Shown here: positions 10,014 to 25,000 of the stretch, piece after piece
Position numbering within the stretch: position 1 is the stretch's first letter
Layout: the number at the start of each line of letters is the position of its first letter
Origin: Certhia americana
Taxonomy: Eukaryota > Chordata > Aves > Passeriformes > Certhiidae
Length of the DNA: 64,000 nt
Assembly (NCBI GenBank): GCA_018697195.1
Contig: CM031878.1
Span: 1,659,860-1,723,859 of the forward strand
Direction: 5' to 3'
Translations under genes and position numbers: made by a program
The notes under the pieces: generated by a model
The model's input: only the letters and a program-made list of their open reading frames with translations
Database searches by the model: none
What the model was told of the DNA's origin: nothing

Positions 10014-13000
10014 GTATGAATCTTGTGCAAGTGATAGATTCGGCTTGGTATTGTTTTCCAGGGCTATAGCTTCAATCCCAGGCACAAAATCATCAGTATG
10101 AGATTTTTAGACCCTTCTAAAGTTGAGGTGAAGTCACTCCATTTGGTGGTGATGCAAATCATTTACTTGCCTATGGATATGGCTTGTCTCCCCAAAACAG
10201 AGAATAGGCTGGTGTTTTTGACTTCTGTTTGATTTAGCTCTTAAAAGATGTTCCGAGGTGCCCTTTGTGTGTGTGCTTTGCTGACTTACAAAAATGGATA
10301 TTGCACATTTCTTACCCATTTACAGATAGAGCTTCCTGATCTTGGCAACTTTTATAAGCTTCGGATATGGCACGAGAAAAGAAATCCCTTTGCTGGCTGG
10401 CATCTGAATAAGGTGAGGGTACAGCAGGAGAAGGTAGACCTGGAAAGCCAGGCTGGTGGCAGAGGTCTGCAGTGCCAGTGCTGGATCACTGTGTTCCCCA
10501 GCTGGCAGCTGAGCTTGATGTGCAGGGCTCTGAGGCACCTGCCTTTTCAAAGGACAAGATAAAATGGCATAAAGTTGCAGCAGGGAAGGATTAAATTGAA
10601 CATTTTGGAAAACTGCTTCATGGAAAGGGCTGTCCAACCCTGGCAGCTGCCCTGGGGCAGTGTTGGAGTCCCCATCCCTGGAGGGATTTAAAAGTCGTGT
10701 GGATGTGGCACCTGGGGACATGGGTCAGTGGTGGCCTGTGCAGTGCTGTGGTAATGGCTGGATTTGATGATACTAGAAGGCTTTTCCAACCCAAATGATT
10801 GCATGATTTTGTGTGTGGGAAATGAGAGCAATGGGGAGAGGCAGCTCCCAACAACCCAGACTGATGGTGAAAATCCCACTTTCCCACCCTTCCAAGTCAG
10901 ACAACTGATGTACTTGTCTCACTGCTTCCAGGGATTTCTTTCTTGCTCTTCAGAAAACTTAGCCACACCTAATGCATAGAAAGACAAACCCACCCCTTCT
11001 ATGGCTTATTTATAATGCCCATAACAAAAAGCTGATTCCAGCAGAGATTGCACAGTGCAGCATCCCCTGCCCTGAAGTGCTGACAGCCCTGTGATGGCAG
11101 GTGAACTCCTGCAGGCTGGAGGAGCCCATGGAGACTGTGCAGAGGAGAGCAGCCCTGTGCTGTGTGGGAGATGACAAGGGTGACCTGCTTGATCTTCACT
11201 CACACGTCCTTTCCTCTGCCAGCATTGATTACAGTGCTGCCACCCCTCACCTGGATTGCCTGGACAGCAAATCCACCTCTAAGCTTCACCCCTGCTCCTC
11301 CTGAACAGCTTGCATGGCACTCTCTGTGCTTAACAAAACACACACTTTGCCCTGCCTCTGTAAATGAGTGTGTTGATAAATCACAGTTTACCACTTGTAG
11401 CTTTATCTTGGGGTTCTCTAATGTGCTTTGACAGATCCTGCTCTCCTACATTGCCATGGAGCTGTGAAACCATCCACTGCCAGCACCCATCTCCAGGGGT
11501 AGGAGGGCCCCAACTGCTGCTGTTGTCACCATATGGTGGGAGAAGGTGTCTGGATAGGGTGGTTTATGACAAAGAAATTGGTGGTCAGACTTTGAGCCGT
11601 TACAATCATCCCTATTAGTTTGTTCACAGATGATGAGCAAGTATATCTGCATTTTCCACAGCTGTGTATTTTTCTGTGGTGTCTTTTTTTTTCTGCAGAA
11701 AAATTATGTTCAGGAAGGACAAGATGTAACTTAGAGCGTGTCTAGGACTCCCTTTTGGCCAAACTGTCTAAGTAAACCTGGTTAAGGTGCATAAAATGCA
11801 TTGGTGTTCTTATGGTTTGACTCATTTTAGGCTTTTTTCAACCTAAATGATTCTAAGATTCTATGACTTTAGAAAATAAGTCTGTGCATATACACCCAGT
11901 CTGATGTTTCCTGGATGCATCAGGCTCGTGGCATGTGAATCCCATCACTTGTGCACCCATTGTAGCATCTTGGAGATCAGATGAAACTTGAATGATGTTT
12001 TGTTCCAGTCCCCCATTTCATACCTGGTTTGCTTCATGTCAGGTCAGGCTTCCACCTTCTATCACAAGAGCCTTGATCAGCCACACTGGGCAGGCCAAAA
12101 GTCCCTTGGGCCCAACATCCTCTCTCTTGTGTCACATAAGGTCATGGTTTTAGAAGTGTAAGAAAAAAAGACAAGCATTTATGATACTTTCTCCTAACAT
12201 TCTTTCAGGTTCTGATGATTTTCATTTAGACACTTACTTCCTGAACTGATCTACCAAACAGAAAGCAATTAGCTGGTTTATTATTCCACTTATTAGTTAG
12301 AATTTTCCCACCTCTCCTTGAACATTTTAAACCTCCAGTAACCTTAAGAGCTTTTTGCAAGGACTTCACAGGCTGATTGTGTCCATTCTCTTAATTTTTA
12401 AAAAAAATTTTGCTCAGAACTTTGTTCCACAGGCATCATTTGATGCTCTGTATTTCTTGAGGCAGAAGAGGGAACAACTGATCCCTCTCTGCCTTCTCCA
12501 TTGTCACCTGTGATTTTGCATACCTTCATCATACCCTTGTTTTACACACTCCAACAGACAGCTGCAGAGCACCACCTTATTTGCTCATTACTTCTTTGGA
12601 AGCTACTGCAGGTCTCTTTTCAGGGTTCCTGAAATATTTTTTGGGGTTTTTTTTTCCCTCAATGCATTGAATCTCATCTGCAAGAATCAGCAGCACAAGC
12701 CCTATCTCTGGTTTGCTCCTTGTGGATGTACTGTGCCACATCATGAGCCATTTGCAGGGCCACAGAATCGCTCAAAAGTTCCTCAATGCCATGGAGTGAT
12801 TGGAGAAAGGAGGAATGAAAAGCCATCAGCTGTGACAGACTTTGCTCCATGCATCACTACAGTGCACAGGCTGGAAGGCCTCATTATTAATGTGCTTTAT
12901 TTCTCTGCTGCTACCTACTCTTGCCTCCCTGGCAAAAAAAAAACTGTCGGGATCTTGTTGCTTTTTTGCCTTTAAGCCTCTGAACTCATGCGGTGTTTTG

Positions 13001-16000
13001 GTTTAATGAAGGTAACTCTGCTGAAAACGCTGACAAAAGAAAAATACTCATTCAACTGCGGCCGCTGGCTAGATATAAATGAAGAGGACAATGAGATCGT
13101 GCGGGAGCTCCCTGCTGAGGGACCTCTGGTGACTGAAGTCATGCCAGGTGAGAGCCACAGTCTCTGTGCAGAGGCTTGCTTAGGACCTGAATAGAAAGAA
13201 ACCCTCTTTGTGCGAGAGATGCACAAGCAGACTGATGCAATTCAATTAACTTCTCTTTCTGGCACCTTCTCTCTGCAGTATTTTCTGTGTGCATCATTAG
13301 CTGCATGAAGCCTGAGAAATCCCAGCCTTTTATTTTTTTTTTTTTTTTTTTTTCTTATTTTGAGCAGATTTCTCTGTGATGGGAAATGGGAGAGATCTGG
13401 CCACGGCAGAGTTGTTTCCAGGGCTTGGGTTTTTTTTAATTCTGATTTTTTTTCCGGTCTCCCTTAAAATTTGAAATGCAAGGTTTGAGGAATATTCATG
13501 GAAAGCAAGCTTAGCTGAAATGCAACCCAAAATTTGACAATCATATTTTGGGCTTTAAAGTTCTATTTAGTTATATGCAAATTTATGCAGCTGTATGTAT
13601 AAATATATAGTAAGTTGCACAGCAGAATGGTGCGTGCATATGCATCTTTCAGTATGTATGAGCAATCCAAACTATTTATTCTTTTAATTGAACTGGAGAC
13701 TTAATTAAGGAAAGCTGCAGAACTTTGCCCTGGCTTCTTGGAGTGGCCACTTCTGCCTTGACCTTGTGTCACAAGAATTAGATCTACTTAGAGGGAGAAT
13801 TTAGGAGAGCAGAACATCTCGAGGTAGCCAGTGGGATTTTTCATCTTTCCACCAAAGCACCCTCACTCTGTAGACCTTGAGTCCCCCATTTTCTGAAATT
13901 TCTGGTTCTGACATTGGTGATCTGCATGCAGTGGAGCACTTTCTCAGAAGAGGAAGAGTAATTGTAATTGCAGATGTTATTAAAATGTAAATAAACCTGG
14001 TTTTCAAATGTGTTTTTAATCAGCTGTGGAGAGGGCAGCTCGAATCCTCACTCAGGCACTTTCCTGTGTGGAGAACTTGTGCAGAGCAGAGGTGAGATGC
14101 AGCACCTCCACCAGTTGGACTTGTGGGTGAATTTTGGAGGAAGGGTGGGAGAGCTGCTTCTTGTCCCTTCCTCAAGCTGGAGAAAAGGGGATCCTCTCTC
14201 AAAGGCTGGTCTGTGGGCTGGTTCCTTGTTGTGATGTTTCTTCCTGGAAATCCTTCACCTGGCAGGATGGGAGGGCAGAGAGCAGGGCATGGTCAGGATG
14301 GGAAGGCAGCAGATCAAAATCAATCCAGAAAAACCATATTAAGATCTTAAAGGTGAAAAGCAGGTAAGACAATCTAATCCCCTGTATAAATTCTGGACTC
14401 TTATAGGGATCATCTTGGGGTTATTTTCCAACCTTTATGTGTAATGATTCTATGAATATAAACATTCCAAGGGGATGGCGCCAACTGGGCCTGTCTTGTC
14501 CCATAAATCCAAAATGAAGAGCCCATTCCTCAGGTCTCTGAGCACTTGTCCCTTTCTAACTCTTTATATCTGCCTTCCATGGCCCTGGATGCTGAAAGTG
14601 TTGTTTTCCCCCAGTGCACTGCAAGGTTCCCTACCCCCAGGGCCATCTTGGGAAGGCAGAAGGGTAGGTAGCAGGACAAGTGCACTCCAGTATATGAGGT
14701 TTTTCTTGAAAGGGCCAGGATTTTTATGTCCTTGTTTGGAGGACTTTTACAGGTCCTCTCAATGCTTCAGGTCTTTCTATTTTAGCTTTTATTTTGTTTC
14801 CCACTCCTCCTTTCCCTAGTGGTAACGTGGACTCATGCAAGTCAATACATCGGCAGAAGCACCAGCTGGAAGCACGAACACCTTAAGTGAATTAGGAGCC
14901 CGTCAAAAGCTCGCAGATAAATTTAAACAGCCATTAAGGGTGTTGCTGGGGCTGTTTCTGTGTTTTGTGTCTCCCCAGTGATCAAGTACCGTGTGACAGT
15001 GTGCACGGGCACGGTGAGTGGCAGCGGCACGGATGCCAACGTCTTCATCTGCCTCATTGGCGATCAGGGTGACACGGGCGAGCGTGTCCTCTACAACTGC
15101 ATCAACACCGTCAACAAATTTGAAAAAGGCAACGTAAGTTCACCCAGCAGCACCTCACACCAAGGTTTTTAAGGCGTGCGATGATTCTATAATTTTTTTT
15201 TTTTTTTTTTTTAAATGTGTGTTTGTAAACTCAGCTGATTTCCTTGCCAGCTTGGACTAGGAAAGCAGGGAGAAATAAATCTTGTCGACAGAGTGCCGTA
15301 ACAGGTTGCAGCTGGAGGGGAGGTTTGGGTTGGGGACAGTGTGCCCTTGCTTGATGTATGCTCATGAAAGAGTCTCTTGGTTTGCTCCCCAGCTAAGCTC
15401 TGACTGCTGAAATTGCATCTTCAGTTTGGGGAAGGCTTCCAGGACATCTTCCAAGAATAAAAGAGAACCTTTTCCCTTCCATCTAATATAGCAAAAATTT
15501 GGCTCCCTGGGGCAAAGGAAGAAAAAGCATCTTATTTAATGTGAAAGACAGAACCCAAAGCCTAACATGTTTCCTTTATAATTCTTCCAGTCTCCCTCAA
15601 CTATGCTGCACTCAATTTCACGTCATATTTTCAAACTGATTTTCAATATATTTTTGTCTGTCCATGTCTGGAATGCAAGGGGGTGGAAATGGACTGAAAT
15701 GATGACAGAGCTTATTCCCTGGAAATCTGGAGATAATGAAGAAGTCGAACAGTAGTTAAAGCCCTTGCAACATTGGCAGTATCAGCAAGCAAATAATTTG
15801 CTGATCTGATCTATAGGGTCAAGCTACTTAATATGTATCCAATTTTGGATCTCTAGGGTCCAACTTAGACGGGTAAATTGTAATCAATATCTCCAGAAGG
15901 AGATTTTGAGAATCTGATCACAGAACTCTGCAGATTTCCCGTCTCTCCTGTCATTATTTGATTGAAAGTTCAGAGCGGAAAGAAAATGAAGATAAAAGGA

Positions 16001-19000
16001 GGTCACGTTTTCAAAATAGACCATTGAATTTAGGCTTCTGAAATATGCATTAGCACTTTGAATTTGCCTTTGAGTGTCCAGAATTTCCAATTTTTCATTG
16101 AAATCACTGAGCTCTTCTAGACTTTAAAAGAACTTTCAAGTATTTCTTGTGCTTTTAAGATCTGTCTGTGGAAACGTGGCAATAATATAGAGTCCATTCT
16201 GCTTCTAAATTTTATATAGGTTTGCAAAAAATGGACTTTGCAAACATCTTTTTTTTGCGTATGCATTGACATTATAGATATTTTAGTTTTAAAAGGTAGA
16301 TCCAAGCTGTAAAGGATAGTATTTTGTCATTTGATGAAGCCTGTGTTTGTCAAAATGGTAGCAAAATGAGTCCTGTTTTGGTGCTGAAGACTGTTTCAAT
16401 GCAGTTTCAAAGAAAGATGGTTAGGTTGAAGAGAATACAGATATTTTAAACACAGATAATGGCTATTTTATGGATGCTCCATTCTTGTCCAAGTCCAGAT
16501 TGGATGAGACTTGGATCCACTTGGTATAGTGGAAGACGTCTCTGCCCATGTCATGTCCCTTTAAGGTCTCTTCCAACCCAAACTATTCTAGGATTCTGTG
16601 ATGATTCTATGATATTTATTCACAAAAATAAGTTATAGGCTAACTTGCATGAAGGAGGATAAGAAAGAGAAAATAATCTTGGCAATCAAACGATGTGATT
16701 AATAGTATGCAGATGACATAAACCAAACTGGAGACTATTAGTGGAAAACTGCTCTCCTGGCACGAGGAGCTGAAAGCTGGTGAATGAATGGGAAATTGTT
16801 TAAGAATTGATCCTGACAAACTTAGAGCTCATATATTTAAGAGGCTGAATGAGTATATCTACACTGATTAACTCAGATACCCTGTTAAAAAGAAATGTTG
16901 TTTCGTCAGTATGGTCTCTAATCTACAGCCATTTAAACCAATAGTACCTTGATTACCAATTTAACTTAAAAAGTTTGCCTGCAGATGCAAACTAACAGCC
17001 TGTGTAGAAAGTAAGATTTAAAGATGCCTCTAAATTAAGAGTTTGCCCTGTTGTGGTTCCAGTTAGTTACTTACTCATTAATTTATATCAGCCATTAATA
17101 AGTAAGGTGAGCATCAGGACTAATGAATTAAATTACATTGACTTGGACTGAGTCAGTGAGGTTTTGATGCCTTAAATCCCCAATTCAGCAGTTTTGAGTG
17201 TGTAAGTAGCATTGACATACATAAGCCCATCATTAACACTTTAAGCTGTGGCAAAATGCTTGGCTGTCTTCATTCTGAAGGTCAGCTTGGAGTCCTGAAT
17301 GATGACATAACTATTATCATTGTAACAAATTTCAGGATTTGTGTAAATACTGCCTTGCCACCACGCTTCCTGGGAGCTTGCTGGGTATATGCTACCACCA
17401 TGAGCATATATTTTGGGAAATGAAGAACAACCCAAAGACAGTGGTTGTCTCTCTCTTACCTAAGCAAGGCATCTCAGCCAGATGGAAACCACAGCAGTCA
17501 TGTCTCCTTGTTGGGCTGTGCACTGCAGATAGGCTGTGTGTTTACACTCAGGACTTACCATGCATGTGCCATGAGTGCATCTGTGCATGGGCCACAGATA
17601 CTTTTGCCTGGCCTGATTCCCAGAGGAGTAATTCACTCTCTTAGTGCATTTCTCTTCCTTCAGAGAAGGAAGAGCATCCATCAGGCACTGTTGGTGCCAG
17701 TCAGCTTTTGGGTAACAATAGTTCTACTCTTGAGAGTCCATCCCTGCAGGTTGGTTATTTGAGTCTACTTCTAGGGAGGAAAAAATAAAAATAAATTAAA
17801 TCTGTGTCTCTTGTGGGGTATTGAGGGTGTTTATCTGCTGGGTTTGGTTCACACCATCCTCCAAACACAACTCATGGAGAAGCTGGAAATACCCCTGTGC
17901 AGCCCTGCCCATACTGGCATACCAGGAAATTAAATGGGGTTAAATTGTGCTGGGTAGTCAGTTCTGTTTGACTTTAACACAGTGTAATGACTTTGAACTG
18001 TACCTCCAAACATCTCCGTAGATTTGGTCTGAAGTGACCTGCTTCTGGCTTCTCAGAAAGCTTATATCTGAGCAAGGGTTTGAACTTGGATTTCCTGCCT
18101 CTCTGTATGAATTTCTTAATAATCAAATTACTTCTCTTTTTTACAGTTGTGGAGGGCGTGCAATGACATGGCAGGTTTAAAATGCTGGTGGATCATGTAT
18201 TTACAAATCTAACCTTCCACATCTAGCACAAATATCCAGGCTTTTTTTTTTTTTTCCCCTTTGGTAAATTTGTACTTTCTCCTTCATCTTGTGAAGAATT
18301 TTCTTGCAGTAAGCTGATGATGCTGGTTTGATTGCAATAATAAATTTGAGTTGTTTGTTTGCTTTTAAGGAGAAATATTGTCTTACCTTTTTTATTCTCC
18401 TCCTCAAAGGCTGATGAATTCTTCATTGAAGCAGTAACGCTGAAACAGGTGAGGAGGGTGAGGATAGGGCATGATGGCAAAGGAGGAAGCAGTGGCTGGT
18501 ACCTTGCCAAAGTGATAGTGAGGGAAGAAGGACAGCCAGAAAGTGAGGCTGTGGAATTCCCCTGCTACAGGTACTGGGAACAATGATTGCAAATTAAGTC
18601 TCTGTCTCTGCATTTGCCAGACTTTGAAGAGCCTAGTTGTTGGTCCCTGACTGGAATTTTCTGAGCACAGCTTAATCCTTTTTATTTATTCATTTGTTAA
18701 TTATTTTTTTCTTAAGCCTGAAAGCAAAGAGTGTGTTTTGGGAGGTTTAAGCACAGTTAACTCCCCTTACCAAATGACCAGAAATCTGGATTTTGAACTT
18801 CTCAGCATTTAGCTCAGTAATGCCGAGAATTTCCCAAAGACAAAATGCAACCTTCCAGTACCACACCCAGTGTCACTGCAATTGCCTGCTGCAGAAACAC
18901 ACTCTGCAATCTGCTGCTGTTACTGCATGTAACGAGGTTCTGGTCCCTCACATGCACATCCCATTTTTCTGGGAGCAATGGGATGCTATTTTTGTGTTGG

Positions 19001-22000
19001 GAGCATGCAAAATTATTATGCTGCCATCTCGAGAGCTCCTTGCATGAGGGGAAATGCATATCATGCAGACAGAGACAGTGGCAGGGCAGAGGGCTATGGC
19101 TTACCCCTGTGGGTGAGTTATAAGTGTAGTCTTCTCTTCCCTAGACAATCAAGTGGCCAAAAGAAATGTGCTGTACTGAGGCTGCCTGTGGGGAACAAAA
19201 GGCATGATCTGTCCTGGCATTAATTGGGATCTGCCTTAACACTGCGGCACAAACTAGAGGGAACTGGGTGAAAACATTAAAGATTAACTCCAGTATAGTC
19301 CCACTTACCCTGTCAGAATGTCCACCCTGTAAGATGGACATCCAGTGAGCTCCATTTAATAACACCAAGTCCCTGTTCTAAAAAAACATCTCCCAGGGAC
19401 AAGTAGAATTGTAAAACCCAAACACAATTATTTTAAAATTGAAGATGAAGGTGAAGCCTCTACGCTGGTCACTTGCCTCTTGAAAGAACTCCACTATAAT
19501 GAGAGGAACCAAATGCAAAACAGGAATCAGCCCCAGCCTCTTGGCATTGCTAAAACCCTGTCATATCTGAGAGCAAATTCACCAGGGATACAGCACATAA
19601 CAGCAGATACAGTGTCATGTTGGTTGTGAAAAGCAAGCCAGTCTCTCCCTTCTCGAAGAACAAACAGCCACATAGTCATTGCTGCCTTTTGATCCATATT
19701 TAACAACCATATGTTTTATTGAGTTAAGCAAGCAAGCTAGACAGGTTTTTCCTTGGACATGAAGTGTCCATGTGAAGGGCTGTTTTGCTCAGACTCCTCA
19801 GAGATATTTCTGTGTCTGAGTGCACACAGCAGCTGGCTCATTTTAGAGATTTCCTTTTCGAATTGTCTCCTTATGTGACTGCTAAACTGGGTGTCTTCCA
19901 TCAGCTTGGAGTGACCCCCTTCCCTTTCAGTTTGTGCCTGTGGATCAGGAACACCCTTGGGCATTCCCCTCAGGCCAGGGACAGGAAAAGGACAGACAGA
20001 AAACCCAAGACCTTACCCCCAAAATATTCATGGCATACCTTCAGACTTCAGGTCACCAGCAATGGAATTCCACTCTTCTTATCTTTCTAAATGCCTTTTT
20101 TCCCAAGTGATATCAGTGTTGCTCTTGTGGCTTTATCTGCTGTCCTTGTGCCAGCATTATCTTTTTCCTCTCAGATTGGGAAGGTGACATGACTGATCGC
20201 CATCAAGCACAGGGACAGCTGCTCCCTCTCATTTCCTTTGGTGCCCTTGTCTCCTGAGAGACTGAGGCACCATCGCAGTGTACGGGTGTCGTCATGGCTC
20301 TGGAGAGATCTGAGGGCAAAGGTGCTCACCCACTGCATCCTCCCAAGTGAGGGATAGACACCTCCATGGCCTGCAGTGTTTGGATTTTCTTCTCCACTCC
20401 TGTAGGCCAGGGACAGCTTATGTACTCACTGCTTTGGCAGGAGCTCAAGGGCTCCTGCTTCACTCGCCTCTTCAGGGGCATGACACTGACAAAAGATTTG
20501 TCCAGGAGAGGTAATGCAAGTGAGGTTAGTTAGAGAGTCCATCCAAGAGGTACACCAGGGAAGAGTCTCTTTCTGCTTGGCCAGTAGACATGTTGTTCTC
20601 ACTGCCTTTATCTCCAAGACTTGATCAGCTTCCACCCTTCTACACAGCACAACTGCGTGGTCTGGAGAAAACACCTTTTGCTGCTTGGGTTCACACTGAA
20701 AGCTAATTCATTGACCTTTCGACACTCAGCTGCTCCTGAGAGACAGCTAGGGGACAAAATGCCTTCCATAAGCAGAAACACATCTCACCTGTGCAGAAAG
20801 CTCCACAGGCTCCTTACCTCTCTGCAAACCAGGCTGCAGCATACGGGGGGAGCAGATACTCTATCAAAAATCTGCCTAACCAGCTTCCTCCCTAACTGAT
20901 ATCTTTAACATACCCTTATAGATCTTCATTGCACAGAACTTGTTGAAGTCTCTCTGTTCTTGTTATTTACATATTTATATCCATGACTGTATGTTTTGCC
21001 TTTTAATTTGAAATCTTTTCTGCAACTCCACAGGATCATCTATCATTTAGTAATCACAAGAGCTCTGTAAGAACTGTCTTTGTTGTACAAGGGAGCCAGC
21101 AGAGATAAAGAGAAGCTAAGTGGATTAATTGTGAGTTTGTGTCAGATTCAGGAAGAGCATTGAGAAATAACGACTCCCAGGCCTGTGCTTTCAACTCTTT
21201 AAACAGTTGGCTTAGAGTCAGTGATTTTTAAGGCGGTCATTTGATCCGTGCTTGCAAGAAGTAAATGCAATCTACTTCCCCGAGCGTTATTTGCAGAATT
21301 ACTAGTACATCACTTGGATGCAGTACTATTCCTCCCTTATGACCACATGGCATTATAATATCCATGCTTTTAGGAACTGAATACTGAATCATTCGGTGAA
21401 CACTTTATACTTTGTAGTACCTGGTGTGGTATAGGTATGGTGATGAATACTGCTGCAAAGCTCAAAATTAAGGGAACTCAACTGTTGCCCCAGAAATGGA
21501 GCCAAACTTTTTTGAAGACCAGAACTGAGTTTTTCTGGTATCATTTTCTCCTCAAAGCTCTGTGGAAGTCCAGGAATGGACTGGCTGACATGCTCTAAAA
21601 CAGCCTACTTTTTATAGTATTTATATCTCAGACAGAAATGAATTTTCGATCAGACAAAGTCATGAGTTCCTGATAGGATAGAATTTTACACGCTATAAAA
21701 TCATTACAATCATTACACTGAAATCTTCAGTGATATGTATTTCAATTTTTTTTTTTTCTAAGCATATGGCCCCCACCACCCTAATTTTTCCTCCAGCGGA
21801 AGCATAAAAGAACATTGTTAATTCTCTGAAGAACAACAGACCATGAATGGGATGATGCACTAGGAGACTCCTGCGAAAGAACATTTATTCAATCAAATGC
21901 CAAAAAATGTTCGTCATACAAAGGAACCAGAGGAACCTCCTTTTCTTGCCTAAAAATAAACTGAACTGTCTATCTCCTTTTACACATTTTTGTATATAGG

Positions 22001-25000
22001 GTATATTTAAAGGCACACATAAATACATATGTGCCTCTGAACCTAATGGATGTGCCAATCATTCTAATTGCACTAAGGCTGGGTTTCAAATGCTATATAT
22101 GATGTCATATTGTATTTTTTCCAGTGGTCACCTGACTCTCTGATCCTCTAGAAATTCTGAAGTGGCTTTCATGTCATATTTCTGTCCTCTTTGAGTTATA
22201 TTGATCATAAAACATCTCTTTAGAACCAAGGATGTGACACAGGACAAAGCTACACCCTTGCAAAATCCACAGTGGCATGTGAATTACATTCACTGAAATC
22301 ATGTAGAGGCTCTGATAAAATAAAAGATTTTGACATGCCGTTTGTGCTAGGGATGTGATGGCACTGCACTGAAATATTCTGTTTTCTGCAGCCAGATGTG
22401 TCAATCCATTTGTCTGTGGGGTAAGACTATAAACCCCTGTTTCAATCTGCTGCTCAGTGATTTGCTGTTGGAATTACACAGAAGTGAAATTAGGATATTG
22501 ATGCATATGTAATGAAAGGAAGGGATGCAGTGGCATTGCTCATCCAAATATTTCCTCTGTCACTAATCTTCTCGAGAAAACAGTGCTTCTACCACTCCTG
22601 GCTGTTCTCTTGGCTGAAGCAGCACAAGGAGCTTTAAAGCCACTTCTGCTGATAAATCTCCCTCTTCCTCCTCCAGCCCAAGATATGCTCCTTCTCTTGC
22701 CATCACTATCTACCAACACTGGTAGAGGGAATTTCTTTATCTTGGGGTGTTTCCTGCTTTTCTGATTCGCTTTTCTCCTCTGTCCTCACTGCTGAAGCAG
22801 TTAACATTTGCTCTGCTGCACACAGAGATCTGTTTCTTGTGGGATGTATTTTTATCCTGCCACCTCAGAGCAGGAGAGATTCAGTCAGATTTATCCCAGA
22901 TACTCCTAAAATGTCAGCAATGGTGAAGGTGACAGAAAACAGCAGCTAGTCCACTGGCATCAGAAACAGCAGCTTGCAGGGCATAAAAAACAGAAGAAGG
23001 GGAGTAGAAGTGTATCTGCCTTGTGAGCTTCTGCTTTCCTGAAGGCCATGCTGAGTTCAGTTGTCCTGGGGTGGTGGAATTCAGGCTTGAATTTTGTGGG
23101 TCCTCCCAGTTAACATCCATGTACACAGAAGCATCTTGACTTTTGGGATGATGTGATCCCCTAGCCATTGGACACCTATACAAGGATGTGAATCCTGAGC
23201 CAGCACCAAGAACTACGTAAGACAAAGGTATTAAGGACCAGTTTTAACAGGTAAAATAAACCCATCCCACCCCAGCCCCAAAAATATCAGTAAAGGCTTC
23301 CTTTCTTAAGACAATATGATGCCTTAGCATGCTCTTATTGCCTTCTACCCTTGCTCAATTCTTGTCATCAGTTTCATGGTCTTCCCCACAGATTTTTCTG
23401 CTCCTCTATCCCACTACACCCCTCAGCCTCCTCTGAGGCACAACAACCCATCAGATGCCCTCACGTGGTGCTTGTGTGATCATTACACGTTCCTGTGCTC
23501 TTCATCTTCATGCTGACCACCTGAACTTTTAGCCCTGTCCAAGCCCACCTGCACAAGGTCACCTGCTTTACTGAGAGAAAGGGAAGAATTTGGGTAGAGT
23601 GCATACCTGACTACCCCTCAAAGCTTAAAAGGAAACTGGGGCTGAAGATGTGTGTCTGTGTGGTGGGACTCCTGTGCACTCCTTTTGCATGAGAGCACTG
23701 CTGCTTGTGATTCCAGGACTGGCTGGCTCTAGCTCATGTTTGGATTTCTTTCCTGGTGCTGTTTTGTTTTGGGTTTGGATTTTTTTTTTGCATGGTTTTT
23801 TTGTGCTTATTGTTTTCCTCTGGGTGGGAGGAGAGGGGAGAAGCTTGAAAACGTTATATTCCTTCAGATGGATGAAGTGGAGATGTGCCATCCTGGGTCT
23901 TCCAAAATATCTGGTCCAACTGGGGATGACTTTGAGCTGTGCTGGCTTTTTACCAGTGAGGTGCCTTAGGTTTGATCCAGCTCTCAGCAGCTCTCTTTGT
24001 TCATGTCCCCAAAACCTGATTCTAAGGGTCATTTTCTGGTTTCCATATGTGCTGACTCACTGTCAAAGTCAAAGATGAAAACTCTGGTGGGAAGTGAGCT
24101 CCCCTCCTTTTTGGCACGGAGGTCAGCCAAGGACAGTGTGTGTGTGTCACCGTGACACTGTGGGAAGCTCACAGGGCTCATGGGCTGCAAGTGTTTGTGC
24201 AGAAGCAGGTCTGCTGTGGTCCAGCGTGGCCACCTTTAAAAAATAAGCTGTTTCTGGGGATTTGTTTTTACTCCTTCTGGTTCTGGAGCCATTTAAATAC
24301 TCTGCATGACCTGCCAGAGAGTGCTCATTTGTCCTTTTCTCGCCCCTGCTGGTTTGAAACAGTATTTTTAGCTGCAAAAGGCACTGCTGCAGATAGATGT
24401 ATACCTGGGAACAATGGGCATTCTGGGAACTGCTCCTGCTCTCACAGCACCACTGTGGGAAACCTGACCCTAAACAGATGCTTACGGGAATATACTGAGT
24501 GCTGCAGCAGTCTGGGTTTGAAGAGGAAAGCAAGAAACCTCTGCCAGGGCCCTGGCTGTTGTCGTGCAATAGTTGCTGTAGGGCACATGATGGGGTTGAG
24601 GCTGTAAATCCTTCACCCTGAGGCTGAAGGAGCAGCTGTGAAGGTTGCCAGGTTAGCAATCAGTTCCCCTCTCTTTTGTGAGGGGACTTTTGGAGGGGTA
24701 CTGAAGAGGGAACTTTTGGGAAGGGCGTACATTGGTAGGATAAGGTGGAAATGATCTTAAGCTGAAGGAGAGAAGAGAGATTAGATATTAAGAAATTCTT
24801 TATTATCAGGGTGATGAGTAAGCCCTGGCACAGGTTGCCCAGAGCAGCAGTGGCTGCCCCATCCCTGGAAGTGTTCAAGGTCAGGCTGGATGGGGCTTGG
24901 AGCAACCTGGGGTAGTGGAAGGTCCCATGGCAGGCAGTTGGAACTGGGTAGCATTTAGGGTCTCTTCCAACCCAAACCATTCTATGATTCTATGATTTTC

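Larger units (their letters stand above)
10413..13011. other. Intron 2, with CR1 fragments
   Basis: It holds two plus-strand CR1 3' fragments (about 10610-10815 and 11805-11866) and otherwise unremarkable unique sequence with short T runs near 12640. The acceptor before exon 3 (GTTTAATGAAG) has a poor pyrimidine tract. Confidence 0.8.

Noticed and set aside
23650..24078. A 142-codon plus-strand open frame in intron 5
   Set aside because: It is a hydrophobic translation of a T/G-rich stretch without splice sites in a phase compatible with exons 5 and 6.
24147..24659. A 170-codon minus-strand open frame in intron 5
   Set aside because: There is no domain, no recognised similarity and no promoter or splice context; it fits chance in a non-AT-rich stretch.
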